From contig NC_049987.1 of the NCBI RefSeq assembly GCF_000003815.2, positions 6,503,781 through 6,567,780 of the forward strand: a stretch of 64,000 bases of DNA, in the 5' to 3' direction. This DNA is from Branchiostoma floridae. Taxonomy: Eukaryota; Chordata; Leptocardii; Amphioxiformes; Branchiostomatidae. The notes under the pieces are model-generated. The model did not search any database, was not told where the DNA came from, and was given only the letters and a program-made list of their open reading frames with translations. The position numbers were made by a program, and so were the translations under genes. Positions 45,101-52,979 of the stretch are shown in pieces; within the stretch, counting starts at the first letter, position 1; each line of letters starts with the position of its first letter.

Positions 45101-47183
45101 TCAAACCATGAAATAGCTTATTACGCTAAAGGTCGGCTATACCTGTTTAACTATTCATATTCGATTGCCTACCTTGCAGCATGTTGCTGTAGGCACAGTC
45201 AGCCACGGCGAACAGATGAGGAGGCATCTCAGTCTTCCTCTTGCCCTTGTATTGGCTCACCACCCAGTCCGTGTAGATGGGCAGCCGCTGGTACGGGTTG
45301 ATCACCACGCAGAACAGGCCAGAGTACGTCTGGGATGGAAAGAATAGTGTGTTATCTTACTGTGGTTTTACTGTACAGTTACTGTAAATCGGCAGCCGTT
45401 TTACTGTACCTCACCTCACCGGTCTCACCTATCCCTTGCTGTACAGTTACTGTAAATCGGCAGCCGCTCGTACCGGTTTATCATCGCGCAGAACAGGTCA
45501 TAATATATTTGGATGGGAAAATGCACGGCTATGCAACATCAACTTGCTGTTTCTCGGTTTGATAAAGAAAAAAAACCTGGGCGATCAGCATGAAAACGGT
45601 ATCATGAAAACAGAGCTGTAAATACACAGTTTTCGTCTGTGGATATGGTCTGTTTTCATCTTGATTTCTCGTTTAACTTTTCCTTTTTTCATCTTTTTTA
45701 TCTACTTCATTTCACCAGGTTTTTTATGCCATGTCCACAAATGCAGTTAATCCCAAAGAAACAAACAAATCCACCTACGTAGATCATGGTGTTGTAATAG
45801 CGCTCTCTCAGGTTGTTCAACACGGACGACTCGTTCAGGTACGTCATGTTGGCCATGTCCTCCATGAGATTGAACTTGGGCGGGTTCATCTGCTGCGTCT
45901 GCTCGTTTTTCACGGTCACGGTCTATGTCAGCACACAAAAGGCATACGTCATCAGTGACACACAAGTGGCACACAATATTTTACGTCATGGAAAGCGTCA
46001 TCAATGAATGTCTATTTGTTATTCGCAGTTGTCTCACAAGATCAATGGTGGAGCTTTGTAATTCATTGTAAGCACACGCAAGAATTATACGTCATAAACG
46101 GAATATGTCATCCGCTAAGTAGTACACACAAATGGCATGCGTCATCAATAACGTGATATTGTCAGCTACAGCCCGACATGACGTCAGTCACTGTATGTAC
46201 ACACAAAACCGTAACACGTCATCACTAACAGAGTTATTCTTTCACAACCCAAACAACACTGGCAAAACTATTAAACTATCCGCTGTACCCGTCTTGATGC
46301 CCTTATTCATCCCCAGCCCTAATCCGAGTTGTTAATAGATAATGACTTTCAGTCGTTGGCATATGCGTCATTTGAAGATCTCTAATCGTAGTTCCCAGTT
46401 GAAATTATCTACTATAACGGAGATGACCTGACCTTCCCGTTGGCCGTCTTGACCGTGACCATGTCGTCTTTGATGGACTGGATCTCCGCCCTGACGAACA
46501 CCTCTTCCGGATCCGGAACGAAGCACGCCTTCTTCGGATCGAAGGGCTCATTGCGAATCTGTAAGTAAAGAAAGTTTATGAAAGCACCAAGGAATGACTA
46601 ATAAAGAGTTCATGACCCACCCCAAGGATGGGGGTATGGGTGTATATGGGGTAATAAGCCTGGTCATTTGCTATCTGGTATCTGGTAGGCATCCTTCCAT
46701 CTTTCCAGATGATGGCAGCACTCTCTCCTTGCTATAACCACCGAATAAATCTACCGAAGGAGCGAAGCTTGATAGAAATTGCTAGAAATTCAGCGTCATA
46801 GCCGATATGAAATGGGGACTACTGATTGGTCGACGTCGTCTGGCTATATGATAATTATACTTAAAGCACACTTCAATAGCGTTTATAGTTAGCTTTTTAA
46901 TTATAGAAAAAACGTATGGCAATGGAACACACTACTAGTACAGTGGACTAGCCATACACCCCTACTGTAGTGCGTATACAAATGTTTGGCGGCAAGTTAA
47001 AGGAACGTAGATTGACACCGCCCCTATGCAATAATAAGAAGTATTACAACATAAATCGATCATTGGATTATATATATTTGATTGCAAAAAAGAAGAGTGC
47101 AGCCAGGAAGTCCATACCTTGAGCATCTTATCTTCATCTCCCCACAGATATATGTAGGACGGATCGGAGCTTAAGTTGGCCAT
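25947..47183 (-). CDS. Gene C: complete striated-muscle myosin heavy chain (1939 aa)
   Basis: This is a complete myosin II heavy chain on the minus strand. Forty-two coding exons, all with GT..AG borders, join in frame to 5820 nt (1939 residues plus stop). The start ATG at 47183 has a strong Kozak context (ACC-ATG-G). Landmarks are P-loop GESGAGKT (175-182), switch I NNNSSRF (236-242), switch [11 protein letters not shown], loop 2 [28 protein letters not shown] with SH2 and SH1 cysteines, [10 protein letters not shown] at the converter end, then IQ segments and about 1100 residues of coiled coil. The protein acts as the motor of muscle thick filaments. It is clearly diverged from B over the whole length and has 16 more coding introns than B. 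Exons are detailed in the sub-entries. Confidence 0.96.
27638..27784. mobile_element. Foldback element (TCTCCAAGCAGA family), copy 1
   Basis: Arms of about 53 bp (27638-27690 and 27732-27784) are near-perfect reverse complements. The ends read TAC-TCTCCAAGCAGAGG and its mirror. It lies in the gene C intron between exons 39 and 40. Elements at 35163 and 51377 share the same terminal TCTCCAAGCAGA. Confidence 0.75.
30335..35720 (-). CDS. Gene C exons 23-34: subfragment-2 and proximal LMM rod
   Basis: The exons are 35720-35562, 34931-34848, 34653-34564, 34267-34181, 33861-33716, 33257-33167, 32970-32914, 32744-32658, 32318-32073, 31597-31416, 31224-30874 and 30594-30335 (residues 893-1506). The last seven total 1274 nt, identical to the single exon 20 of B. 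The sequence is uninterrupted heptad coiled coil ([17 protein letters not shown] at the start). The boundary after LENE lies four codons later than the equivalent one in B. Confidence 0.94.
31160..31162. other. No separate gene in gene C rod introns
   Basis: This is a marker entry. Introns between 28199 and 35561 were read on both strands. Apart from the simple repeats listed (31637-31710, 31880-31980), no additional coding exon, tRNA or RNA gene was recognised. Antisense frames over exons result from codon bias. Confidence 0.4.
31637..31985. repeat. Short tandem repeats in a gene C intron
   Basis: CCATCCAAATTAATGATATT followed by CACAT is repeated at about 31655-31679 and 31683-31708. From 31905 to 31980, phrases like CTTTGGATATTC and CCTGGATATTCATA repeat. 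These are AT-rich intronic repeats with no evident role. Confidence 0.55.
35163..35327. mobile_element. Foldback element (TCTCCAAGCAGA family), copy 2
   Basis: Arms 35163-35215 and 35277-35327 are reverse complements. The ends are TAGTCTCCAAGCAGACC and its mirror, with TA at the extremes. The inner arm sequence AGTATCAAAGCTGGCAAGG resembles that of the 51377 copy (AGTATCAAAAGCTGACAAAGG-like), so these two are close relatives. Confidence 0.75.
35852..36003 (+). repeat. 76-bp tandem duplication in a gene C intron
   Basis: Two nearly identical 76-bp units start ACAAAAACACGTATCATCAT at 35852 and 35928. The second unit ends within a few bases of the splice donor of exon 22 (36012). Only one or two differences separate the copies, so the duplication is recent. 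Confidence 0.85.
36012..38092 (-). CDS. Gene C exons 17-22: loop 2, actin interface, converter, lever arm
   Basis: The exons are 38092-38025, 37835-37630, 37475-37318, 36849-36750, 36507-36426 and 36185-36012 (residues 630-892). Loop 2 is [16 protein letters not shown], three residues shorter than in B. It is followed by [16 protein letters not shown], then [17 protein letters not shown] (canonical SH2/SH1) and [23 protein letters not shown] and LQRNIRKW are the light-chain binding segments. [14 protein letters not shown] marks the head-rod junction. 82+174 nt equals the single 256-nt exon of B. Confidence 0.94.
38385..43593 (-). CDS. Gene C exons 8-16: 50K motor, switch II, relay
   Basis: The exons are 43593-43530, 43203-43105, 42799-42747, 42287-42095, 41535-41373, 41112-41007, 40616-40446, 39094-38918 and 38520-38385 (residues 243-630). 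They read [92 protein letters not shown], then [20 protein letters not shown] and [20 protein letters not shown]. Summed lengths match gene B closely, and 163+106 equals B's single 269-nt exon. Introns here hold simple repeats and the 988-bp element. Confidence 0.94.
39372..40359. mobile_element. 988-bp element with ~30-bp terminal inverted repeats
   Basis: The left end CACGATGGTAAAATTTGGCC and the right end ...GGCCAATTTTACCATCGTG are inverted copies. The interior contains no transposase-like frame, so it is probably a nonautonomous DNA transposon. It fills most of the gene C intron 39095-40445. Its right end recurs at 1-145 in gene A. The target duplication is unclear (TTT on both sides). 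Confidence 0.65.
41165..41335 (+). repeat. Low-complexity GAGT/GATG-rich stretch
   Basis: Degenerate runs of GAGTGAGT change into GGATGGATGGAT and GATTGATGG within the gene C intron 41113-41372. This is a simple-sequence repeat and makes spurious antisense Ile/His/Pro/Ser-rich frames. Confidence 0.8.
42372..42387 (+). repeat. Homopolymer C run
   Basis: About 16 consecutive C lie in the gene C intron 42288-42746. Comparable G runs occur near 51111-51121 and 61698-61711. Lengths may be unreliable in the assembly. Confidence 0.8.
43827..47183 (-). CDS. Gene C exons 1-7: N-terminal domain, P-loop, loop 1, switch I
   Basis: In transcript order the exons are 47183-47118, 46558-46433, 45922-45779, 45329-45173, 44847-44820, 44341-44230 and 43919-43827 (residues 1-242). 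The first exon encodes [34 protein letters not shown] and [11 protein letters not shown] follow, then [17 protein letters not shown]. Loop 1 ([13 protein letters not shown]) is split from the following ATLEDQ by an intron that gene B lacks. The 28-nt micro-exon (44820-44847) is shared with B. All phases are consistent. Confidence 0.94.
45455..45520 (-). repeat. Degenerate copy of gene C exon 4's 5' part
   Basis: TCGGCAGCCGCT.GTAC.GGTT...CGCAGAACAGG followed by GGATGGGAAA matches 45280-45341, the 5' part of exon 4 (45173-45329) plus its acceptor. The copy lies in the upstream intron. Its acceptor dinucleotide is mutated (CT to TT on the plus strand). A shorter fragment (CGGCAGCCGT) lies near 45391. 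Confidence 0.75.
45925..46230 (+). repeat. Degenerate intronic repeat with ACGTCATCA cores
   Basis: The phrases ACACAAAAGGCATACGTCATCA, ACACAAATGGCATGCGTCATCA and ACACAAAACC...ACACGTCATCA recur with shorter TACGTCATGG pieces between them. It fills much of the gene C intron 45923-46432. Function unknown. Confidence 0.5.
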
Positions 47184-47291
47184 GGTTGGAGGATTGCTCC
47201 TGGCGGTCACTGGTCAAAGAAACAGATTCCCGGAGAGACTGGATGGCAACGGAAATAGATTCCCGGAAGGAAACACTGCACAGCCCTGGAC
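47184..47291 (-). other. Gene C 5'UTR part of the start-codon exon
   Basis: An acceptor TTTCCTGCGCAG at 47293-47292 precedes about 108 bases of 5'UTR before the ATG at 47183. A second AG (GCTGTGCAG, near 47276) is an alternative. It would be joined to the noncoding exon near 50421-50442. Confidence 0.5.
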
Positions 47292-50200
47292 CTGCGCAGG
47301 AAAGTTGTTGAAACAATGCCGTTAAGAACTGATAATCATACAAATAAACAAAATTATTCTGATACTTCATGCTTGCTTGTTTAGGATAGTTGTTAATACC
47401 CAACGAAGGAAGATCTGTTCAAATATCTTACGTCATTATCTAACTGCGATATACTGTAAAAACTCTGTAAGTTCGTCTTCATATGTTTTAAGAAGAGAGA
47501 AGAGGCATGTAAACGATAATATAAGTATAGCTTTTTGTTTACTCCATTTGTACCAAACTGACTGCATTCAGCCCCAATGGGGCATGAATATGCAATAAAC
47601 TTCATTGTCATTATAATAAGCATATAAGAATTCTCGAATTCTAATTTCTAGACGGGCCATGAATTTTCATTCTTCCATGGTGAGGTTATAATTATCCTGA
47701 TTCTGGTACACCGCGCAAAATTAAGCTCATTTTCCCGGAACGAAGGGGTGCAGAGCCACAGTGTGCAGAGCCACCGTGCGGAATTTCGTAGTACTACACA
47801 CAAACGCGCGCGCTAATCAGACAAGTGACGGGAAGGCTTGCCGCTCTTGTTTTCCTACCCAACCATTGTCACACATCCCAGTCACACCGTCAGTGTCCAA
47901 AGTATCGAGGTACGTTTGAGTTACCCTTACCATGCTCGCTAAAGCTGTCTGTTTCGTGCCCCGGTGCTTGACTTTAGCCCAAGGACGTTGCTTTAGCCCA
48001 AGTAAAGTAAGCTACTTTCTCTGAGAAGGGGGAGGGGGTAAAATATGCACAAGCAAAATGATGCGAGTATAAAACAATAATTAGCACCTGACGTCTTTAC
48101 TGTTACGATATGATTAAAGATAACTAAGTAAACAATTCCTCGATTTGTATAAGGGCTCCCCTATTGGAAATACAGCGAAGCCTCCCTGACGCGGCCTGGT
48201 GTTGATTATGCCAAGAGCACCAAAGTTCGCGCCCAGGGATACAAGGTTCCCTAGGGGTTTGGCGAGTGCTTGGTTGGATCTCCTATATTCACATTTTTCA
48301 GCACTTTGACAATCCAGGCGGTTTGAGAAATATGTTTCCCTGTCTATTTATTGTCTAAAAAAAACTGCACAGTTTTTCTAGCCCACTATCAAGCTTTTTT
48401 TAGCCATTTCAGCCCCGAACGAAAGCATAAAAACTCCATTCACACCCGCCCTGTGCAAGATTTCCCGCGCAAATTGCAAAACAACAACAATGGCAAAGAA
48501 ATCAGCCTTCTCTGTATGATACATCGACAACACTACCTCTAGGTACGTAATATAATCATCTGAATCGACGGAGCATACTGTACAGAGTACCGTTAAATGT
48601 AAAGAGGAGAAATGGGAATTTTGGGCTATTCAGTAGCTATGATGATCTGTATGATGTGAAAGTGCCAGGCGTACAGCCTTCGAAACGTACCCTCACTGCT
48701 ACTGATGTACATGACCCTACATCATGCATGCTTGTCCGCAATGCCACGGTTTGTGCCACTCCTCGCCACACACTGGAACGTTTGCGGATCGCCCTGAAGT
48801 TCGCGTTTGGCGATCTGAGAAGCCCTGTTGGTGTGATTGGGCCGTTCCAAAAAATAAATGTGGGGGGTGGGTTGAAGAGGTCGGATTTTACCGAGGGGGG
48901 GTCAAGCAAATCTTGGATACGGATTTCGTTTGAACGGGGGGGTCGAGATAGGTCTGGATATGGGTTTTTCTACAAAAAAGTCAAGAAAATCTGGATTTAG
49001 ATACTTCTACTCCTATCTTAGTTACAGTACTGTAAGGGCAAGGTTCTAGGATGAAAATTATGAGGGGGTAAGGTTATTCAGATGAAATAAAAGGGGTATA
49101 AGAGGCATTTGGGACTTGGATGAAATAAAGGGGGGGTCGGAGCTCTCGGATGAAATTAGAGGGGGGTCGAGGCACTCGGATGAAATTCAAAGGGGGGGTC
49201 AGGCTCTCGGATGAAATCCAAAGGGGGGTTGAAGCAATTGGAAAATCCGACCTCTTCAACCCCCCCTCCACATTTATTTTTCACCACAGCCGGTCGCGAG
49301 GTCGGAATCCATGTTGGTCGTGGTGTGACATTCCACCGGCCGGCGCGCCACTTCCGGTATACCATATGGAAGGGTACGTCATATCCGGGACATCATATGG
49401 TTAACCTACGTCATGACCTTTAATAGGCGCCATCAAGGGGCGTGCCCTCTAGCGAATTAATAGCTCAATTTAAGCTCTTCTTTGACCAAGAGAAGCATCG
49501 CCTAAACAGGTCAACTTCGGTACCAAATATATACTGACAAGGGGAGCATTAATAACTGGGATTACCAAGAATTAAAGTGGAGAAATTTGCTCAATTGCTA
49601 GCGCGGTTCGAAGGTCGTGAGCTCGAAACACTCGGAATCAATATCGCATACTTTTAACGGGTGATGAACTAAATTCTGTGTCTGTATCTATATAGCCGGT
49701 ATACCCGGCCTCTGGCATAGCACACCGTACATGTATAAAGATGTCTCGGTGACAAAAGTGCGAAGCAACAAGGTCAAAGTTGTCGGCTAACGCTTTAAAG
49801 TTCTTCTGGCGAGTTAGCCTAGCGCACTTACCACCTAACGCGCCCTGTGGGTCCCTAATGCTTCTCAACGCGTAATTGCAGCCCCCTCCCTTCGGCTGAC
49901 GCCCCATCCCCGCAGCGCTTTCCCACAATAATGTATCTCTTTTCCTCCCAAACCATGTTTAACACCACAAGTATTTCACAATATCACGTGCGAAATGATT
50001 CGGTAGTAAGTGTACCTCTTATCTCTGTCTCACTAAAGTGATACAGTGTGATGTGACAAAACCATGCATTTGAGAGAAAGAAGCTGGTTTCACATTCGTT
50101 TGTACTATAACGAGGATCGCCAAAGCGTAATTGACAATGAATACCAACGTTTCATCCTACAATTCCATGGGGTGAAAAAAATACATTGACAGGAAAGATG

Positions 50201-50420
50201 TCCTCTGATCATAGTTAACCATGATTGTAGATTGATGGAAATTGTTCCGACACATGAAATACATGTATATTTATGATCATTTACGATCATAAGGAGGGCT
50301 ATATTCGGCTAGCCAAAATTTCAACCCTCGTAAAAAGTTCAAATATCTACTATGAAATTTAAGTTTAACTTTTAGCCAGTGTACAAAAACGTGTATATAA
50401 AATGGGTAGATCCGACTTAC
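47292..50420 (-). other. Gene C 5'UTR intron (predicted, 3.1 kb)
   Basis: No coding exon of gene C or of any other gene is supported here. It contains the G-rich foldback element at 48850-49281 and otherwise unrecognised AT-rich sequence. Several open frames at 48600-49400 belong to the element and show no homology to known domains. Confidence 0.5.
48850..49281. mobile_element. Foldback element with G-run internal repeats
   Basis: Arms 48850-48888 and 49244-49281 are inverted copies (ATAAATGTGG.GGGG then GGTTGAAGAGGTCGGATTTT). Between them, GGATGAAAT followed by GGGGGG-containing spacers repeats at least five times (49079-49230). The element is noncoding; the G runs could form quadruplexes on one strand. 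Confidence 0.7.
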
Positions 50421-50443
50421 CTTACGGTTGCAACGCTGTACGG
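50421..50443 (-). other. Gene C noncoding first exon (5'UTR)
   Basis: The predicted exon ends with the donor AACCGTAAG/GTAAGT (50421/50420). It resembles the first exon of gene B in sequence (CATTCCC, ACAGCGTT, ACCG.AAG) and lies at an identical distance from its TATA box. The start position is estimated. Confidence 0.55.
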
Positions 50444-50464
50444 GGAATGCCGGGACCCCCTCTC

Positions 50465-50472
50465 TTTTTATA
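50465..50472 (-). promoter_or_regulatory. Gene C TATA box
   Basis: TTTTTATA on the plus strand is TATAAAAA for gene C, in the context CCGGTATAAAAAGAGAGG. From its first base to the last base of noncoding exon 1 is 52 bases, as in gene B. A TATTTATGG motif about 35 bases upstream is MEF2-like but weak. Confidence 0.7.
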
Positions 50473-52721
50473 CCGGCATAAAGAGTGCAAAGATTCCATA
50501 AATACGTCTTCTTCTTCTCATGGTAGCACCGGCCATGTTTAGCGGACAAGATGAATTTCCACTTTTCGAAATTCTTTTTTCTCTCGGCATTTTCTCGTCC
50601 GCAAAAGGCGGGTGGAATTAGGGAGCGAGACATACACGGAGGGTAGCGGCTAACAATAGAAAGGAGCCCGAGCACGCCGCCCTGAGCGCCGCCAGTAACC
50701 CAATATTCCTGGAAAAAATCTCTTCAGGCTTTCGTAGGTGTAACAAAGTTTCATTCGTTTTGAGCAGGCAAAACTTTCTATTCATTACATCCATATGACG
50801 TATTGAAATACCCAATTTTAATCTCTTCATCGCTATAAGCATTTAATGCCAAGTATGCCAGACGTATACGGCCATACGGTTGCTACAAGAAACTGTCACC
50901 GGTGTTGAACAGTTTTCATTTTGTCTCATTTACTTGGAATCGTTTTGTGACAAATGATTGAACGAGACGAGACTAGTTCGATTTACTTTGTCTGTTTTGC
51001 TGTTGAAGTCCACTCGTAATATTTTCTAATTGGAACTGAAATAACTGGGGAGAAGACTAGATTTCTTTACGAGCAAAGAAGCTCTTCTTGTATGATGTGT
51101 GTGTGGGGAGAGGGGGGGGGGGCAAATATGTTTTGTAGGTATCGTTGAACGTTGAAGTTCGTTGAACCAGTCAGACGTATGTAAAAATTCTAGAAAAGCA
51201 TGGGTCTTGGTCACAATTTCACCTACAGTACTATGTATGAGACCTTCGACGTGTGTTTTCTTTTATAATACGGTTGTAACAATGAATGTTGAAACAGGGA
51301 ATCGAAGTCCTTCTGAGACCACCCACCCCCCTCCTCGACAATTTCTCTTTTGTATCGAGGGGGGAGGGAGGGTTTATCTCCAAGCAGAACCTACGGTAGT
51401 ACAAGACAGTATCAAAAGCTGACAAAGGAGTGTAGCCGGCCTAGGAGTGTCAGCTTTTGATACTATCGTATGCTACCGTAAGATATTATGCTACCCTGCC
51501 TGGAGATAAGGATGGGTGGGTCACTTAACATGTCGCAAACAGATATTTTAAGCTTATCTTCTCTCAATGACTGAAGGAGAAAGGCACCGATTTCAAGTGA
51601 ACGAAAGTCCTCTATATCATATATTGACTCTCCTATCTAAACAGTGCATAATTGGACTCGGCCAACAATTTTCCCATGCTTGTATCGAGGCAGGGTCACT
51701 GTCCATGTCGCGGACCACTGATGCCCGGAGCAGCTGGACTACCCTTTTGCACACCACGCCACCCCGGTCCTGCCCCATACGGGACCTCCCATATACGCAC
51801 GGCAGGCGGGCAGTTTTCCCATGTCCGAAAACTCTCCATTTAGCACCAACAAAAATCGATACAACCTTCATCGTTGTGAAGCCAGATGAACTATATTTAC
51901 CCCATGTCCTTCATCTACCTATTAACCTGCTTATGTAATTCACTTAGCTCTTCGCAAAAGTAAAAGAATAAGGGTTCAGAAGAGGTCAAAATTTGTTATT
52001 TTGACTGACTTTTCCACTTTGACTCTGACGATAAAACAATATACGATATCAGGTGTACCACCGTGTTTCATATTGCGTTCGACACTTTTCAAATTAACCG
52101 CAACTATAATTTTGTTTTCCTCACACACGACTCATTTCCATTAAGGCAGTACTATGCTCCAGAAGGGAATGTTATTTTCCAATAGATTATGTATTAATTA
52201 ACACATAATCAGCCGGGTTTTAACAGAATTTCACTTGTGGTGTGTTTGTCCAACAATATGACACCCATGCAGATCCTACCCATGTACTTCGAGGTCTGAT
52301 GTCTATCGGAATATAACACCCTCTTATGAAGTTTAGGACTCCTTTAATGATACTTTTGAATTTGAGGTCATCTTTAAAGCTTATCCCTCCCTTTTAGTTT
52401 AAGAAATTTGATATTAGCGATCTATGTCCATGGGTTTCCGATTACGTTCATGCCCAAAGTGTACACTGCGGTTCCTTTCCCTTCTCTATATTCTATTTCC
52501 CTAAAATGTGTTTTACCCGACTGTACATATGTCGCTCTGGATATTCCAACATCATATAATACAGTTTGCACATTGTGCAATTATTATATAAATTAGAACT
52601 GTTGCTGTATATTGTCATTAACTCAATGTGTAAGATATTGATATTTCTTTGCACGTTTCCTTCTCTGTTTTTACCAAGTGTATTCAACACAGTAGACGTA
52701 GGATATTCACACAATGAAAGC
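50473..52721. other. Intergenic region between gene D 3' end and gene C promoter
   Basis: There is no supported gene in about 2.2 kb. It holds the foldback element 51377-51506, a G run near 51111, and a small palindrome near 52184-52210 (GATTATGT...ACATAATC). The open frame at 51567-51938 has an almost equally long antisense partner and no recognisable motif, so it is not called. Confidence 0.55.
51377..51506. mobile_element. Foldback element (TCTCCAAGCAGA family), copy 3
   Basis: The left arm starts TCTCCAAGCAGAACCTACGG and the right end mirrors TCTCCAGGCAGGGTAGC. Inner arms CAAAAGCTGACA.../...TGTCAGCTTTTG pair closely. TA bases flank both ends. It lies in the C-D intergenic region. Confidence 0.7.
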
Positions 52722-52727
52722 TTTATT
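52722..52727 (-). promoter_or_regulatory. Gene D poly(A) signal AATAAA
   Basis: TTTATT on the plus strand reads AATAAA for gene D, about 255 bases after its stop codon at 52980. It is the first clear signal downstream of the stop. Confidence 0.55.
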
Positions 52728-52979
52728 CATTTCTTCCAGTGCTGAGATAATAAAGTCCTAAGATATGAAATCAAAGAAATCACAAAGCACCAAGATAAAA
52801 CGGGAAATTGAGACGTTTGCGGAACGAATGCTACATGGCCATATCGGTCGCTCTAGCGAAATTCTTCAGCTTAAAGGCACTGGCTTCCAAATCCGTGAAT
52901 CCAGAGGGCGCTTATAGTTTCGTGTGTATGTCGACTTCCTTTTCCGTTGGTCCATTTCCGTTCAGACTTCGACCAGCCT

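Noticed and set aside
7279-47183. Mutually exclusive alternative motor exons, as in insect Mhc
   Set aside because: No duplicated full-length motor exon was found in the introns of B or C; only short exon-edge fragments occur.
47184-47210. Upstream in-frame start nine codons before the gene C ATG
   Set aside because: The codon is GTG, not ATG; the ATG at 47183 has a strong Kozak context and a family-like N-terminus.
48656-49000. 114-aa open frame in the gene C 5' intron
   Set aside because: It runs into the G-rich foldback element and has low-complexity sequence.
51567-51938. 123-aa open frame between genes C and D
   Set aside because: It has no recognisable motif, an overlapping antisense frame of similar size, and no splice or promoter support.
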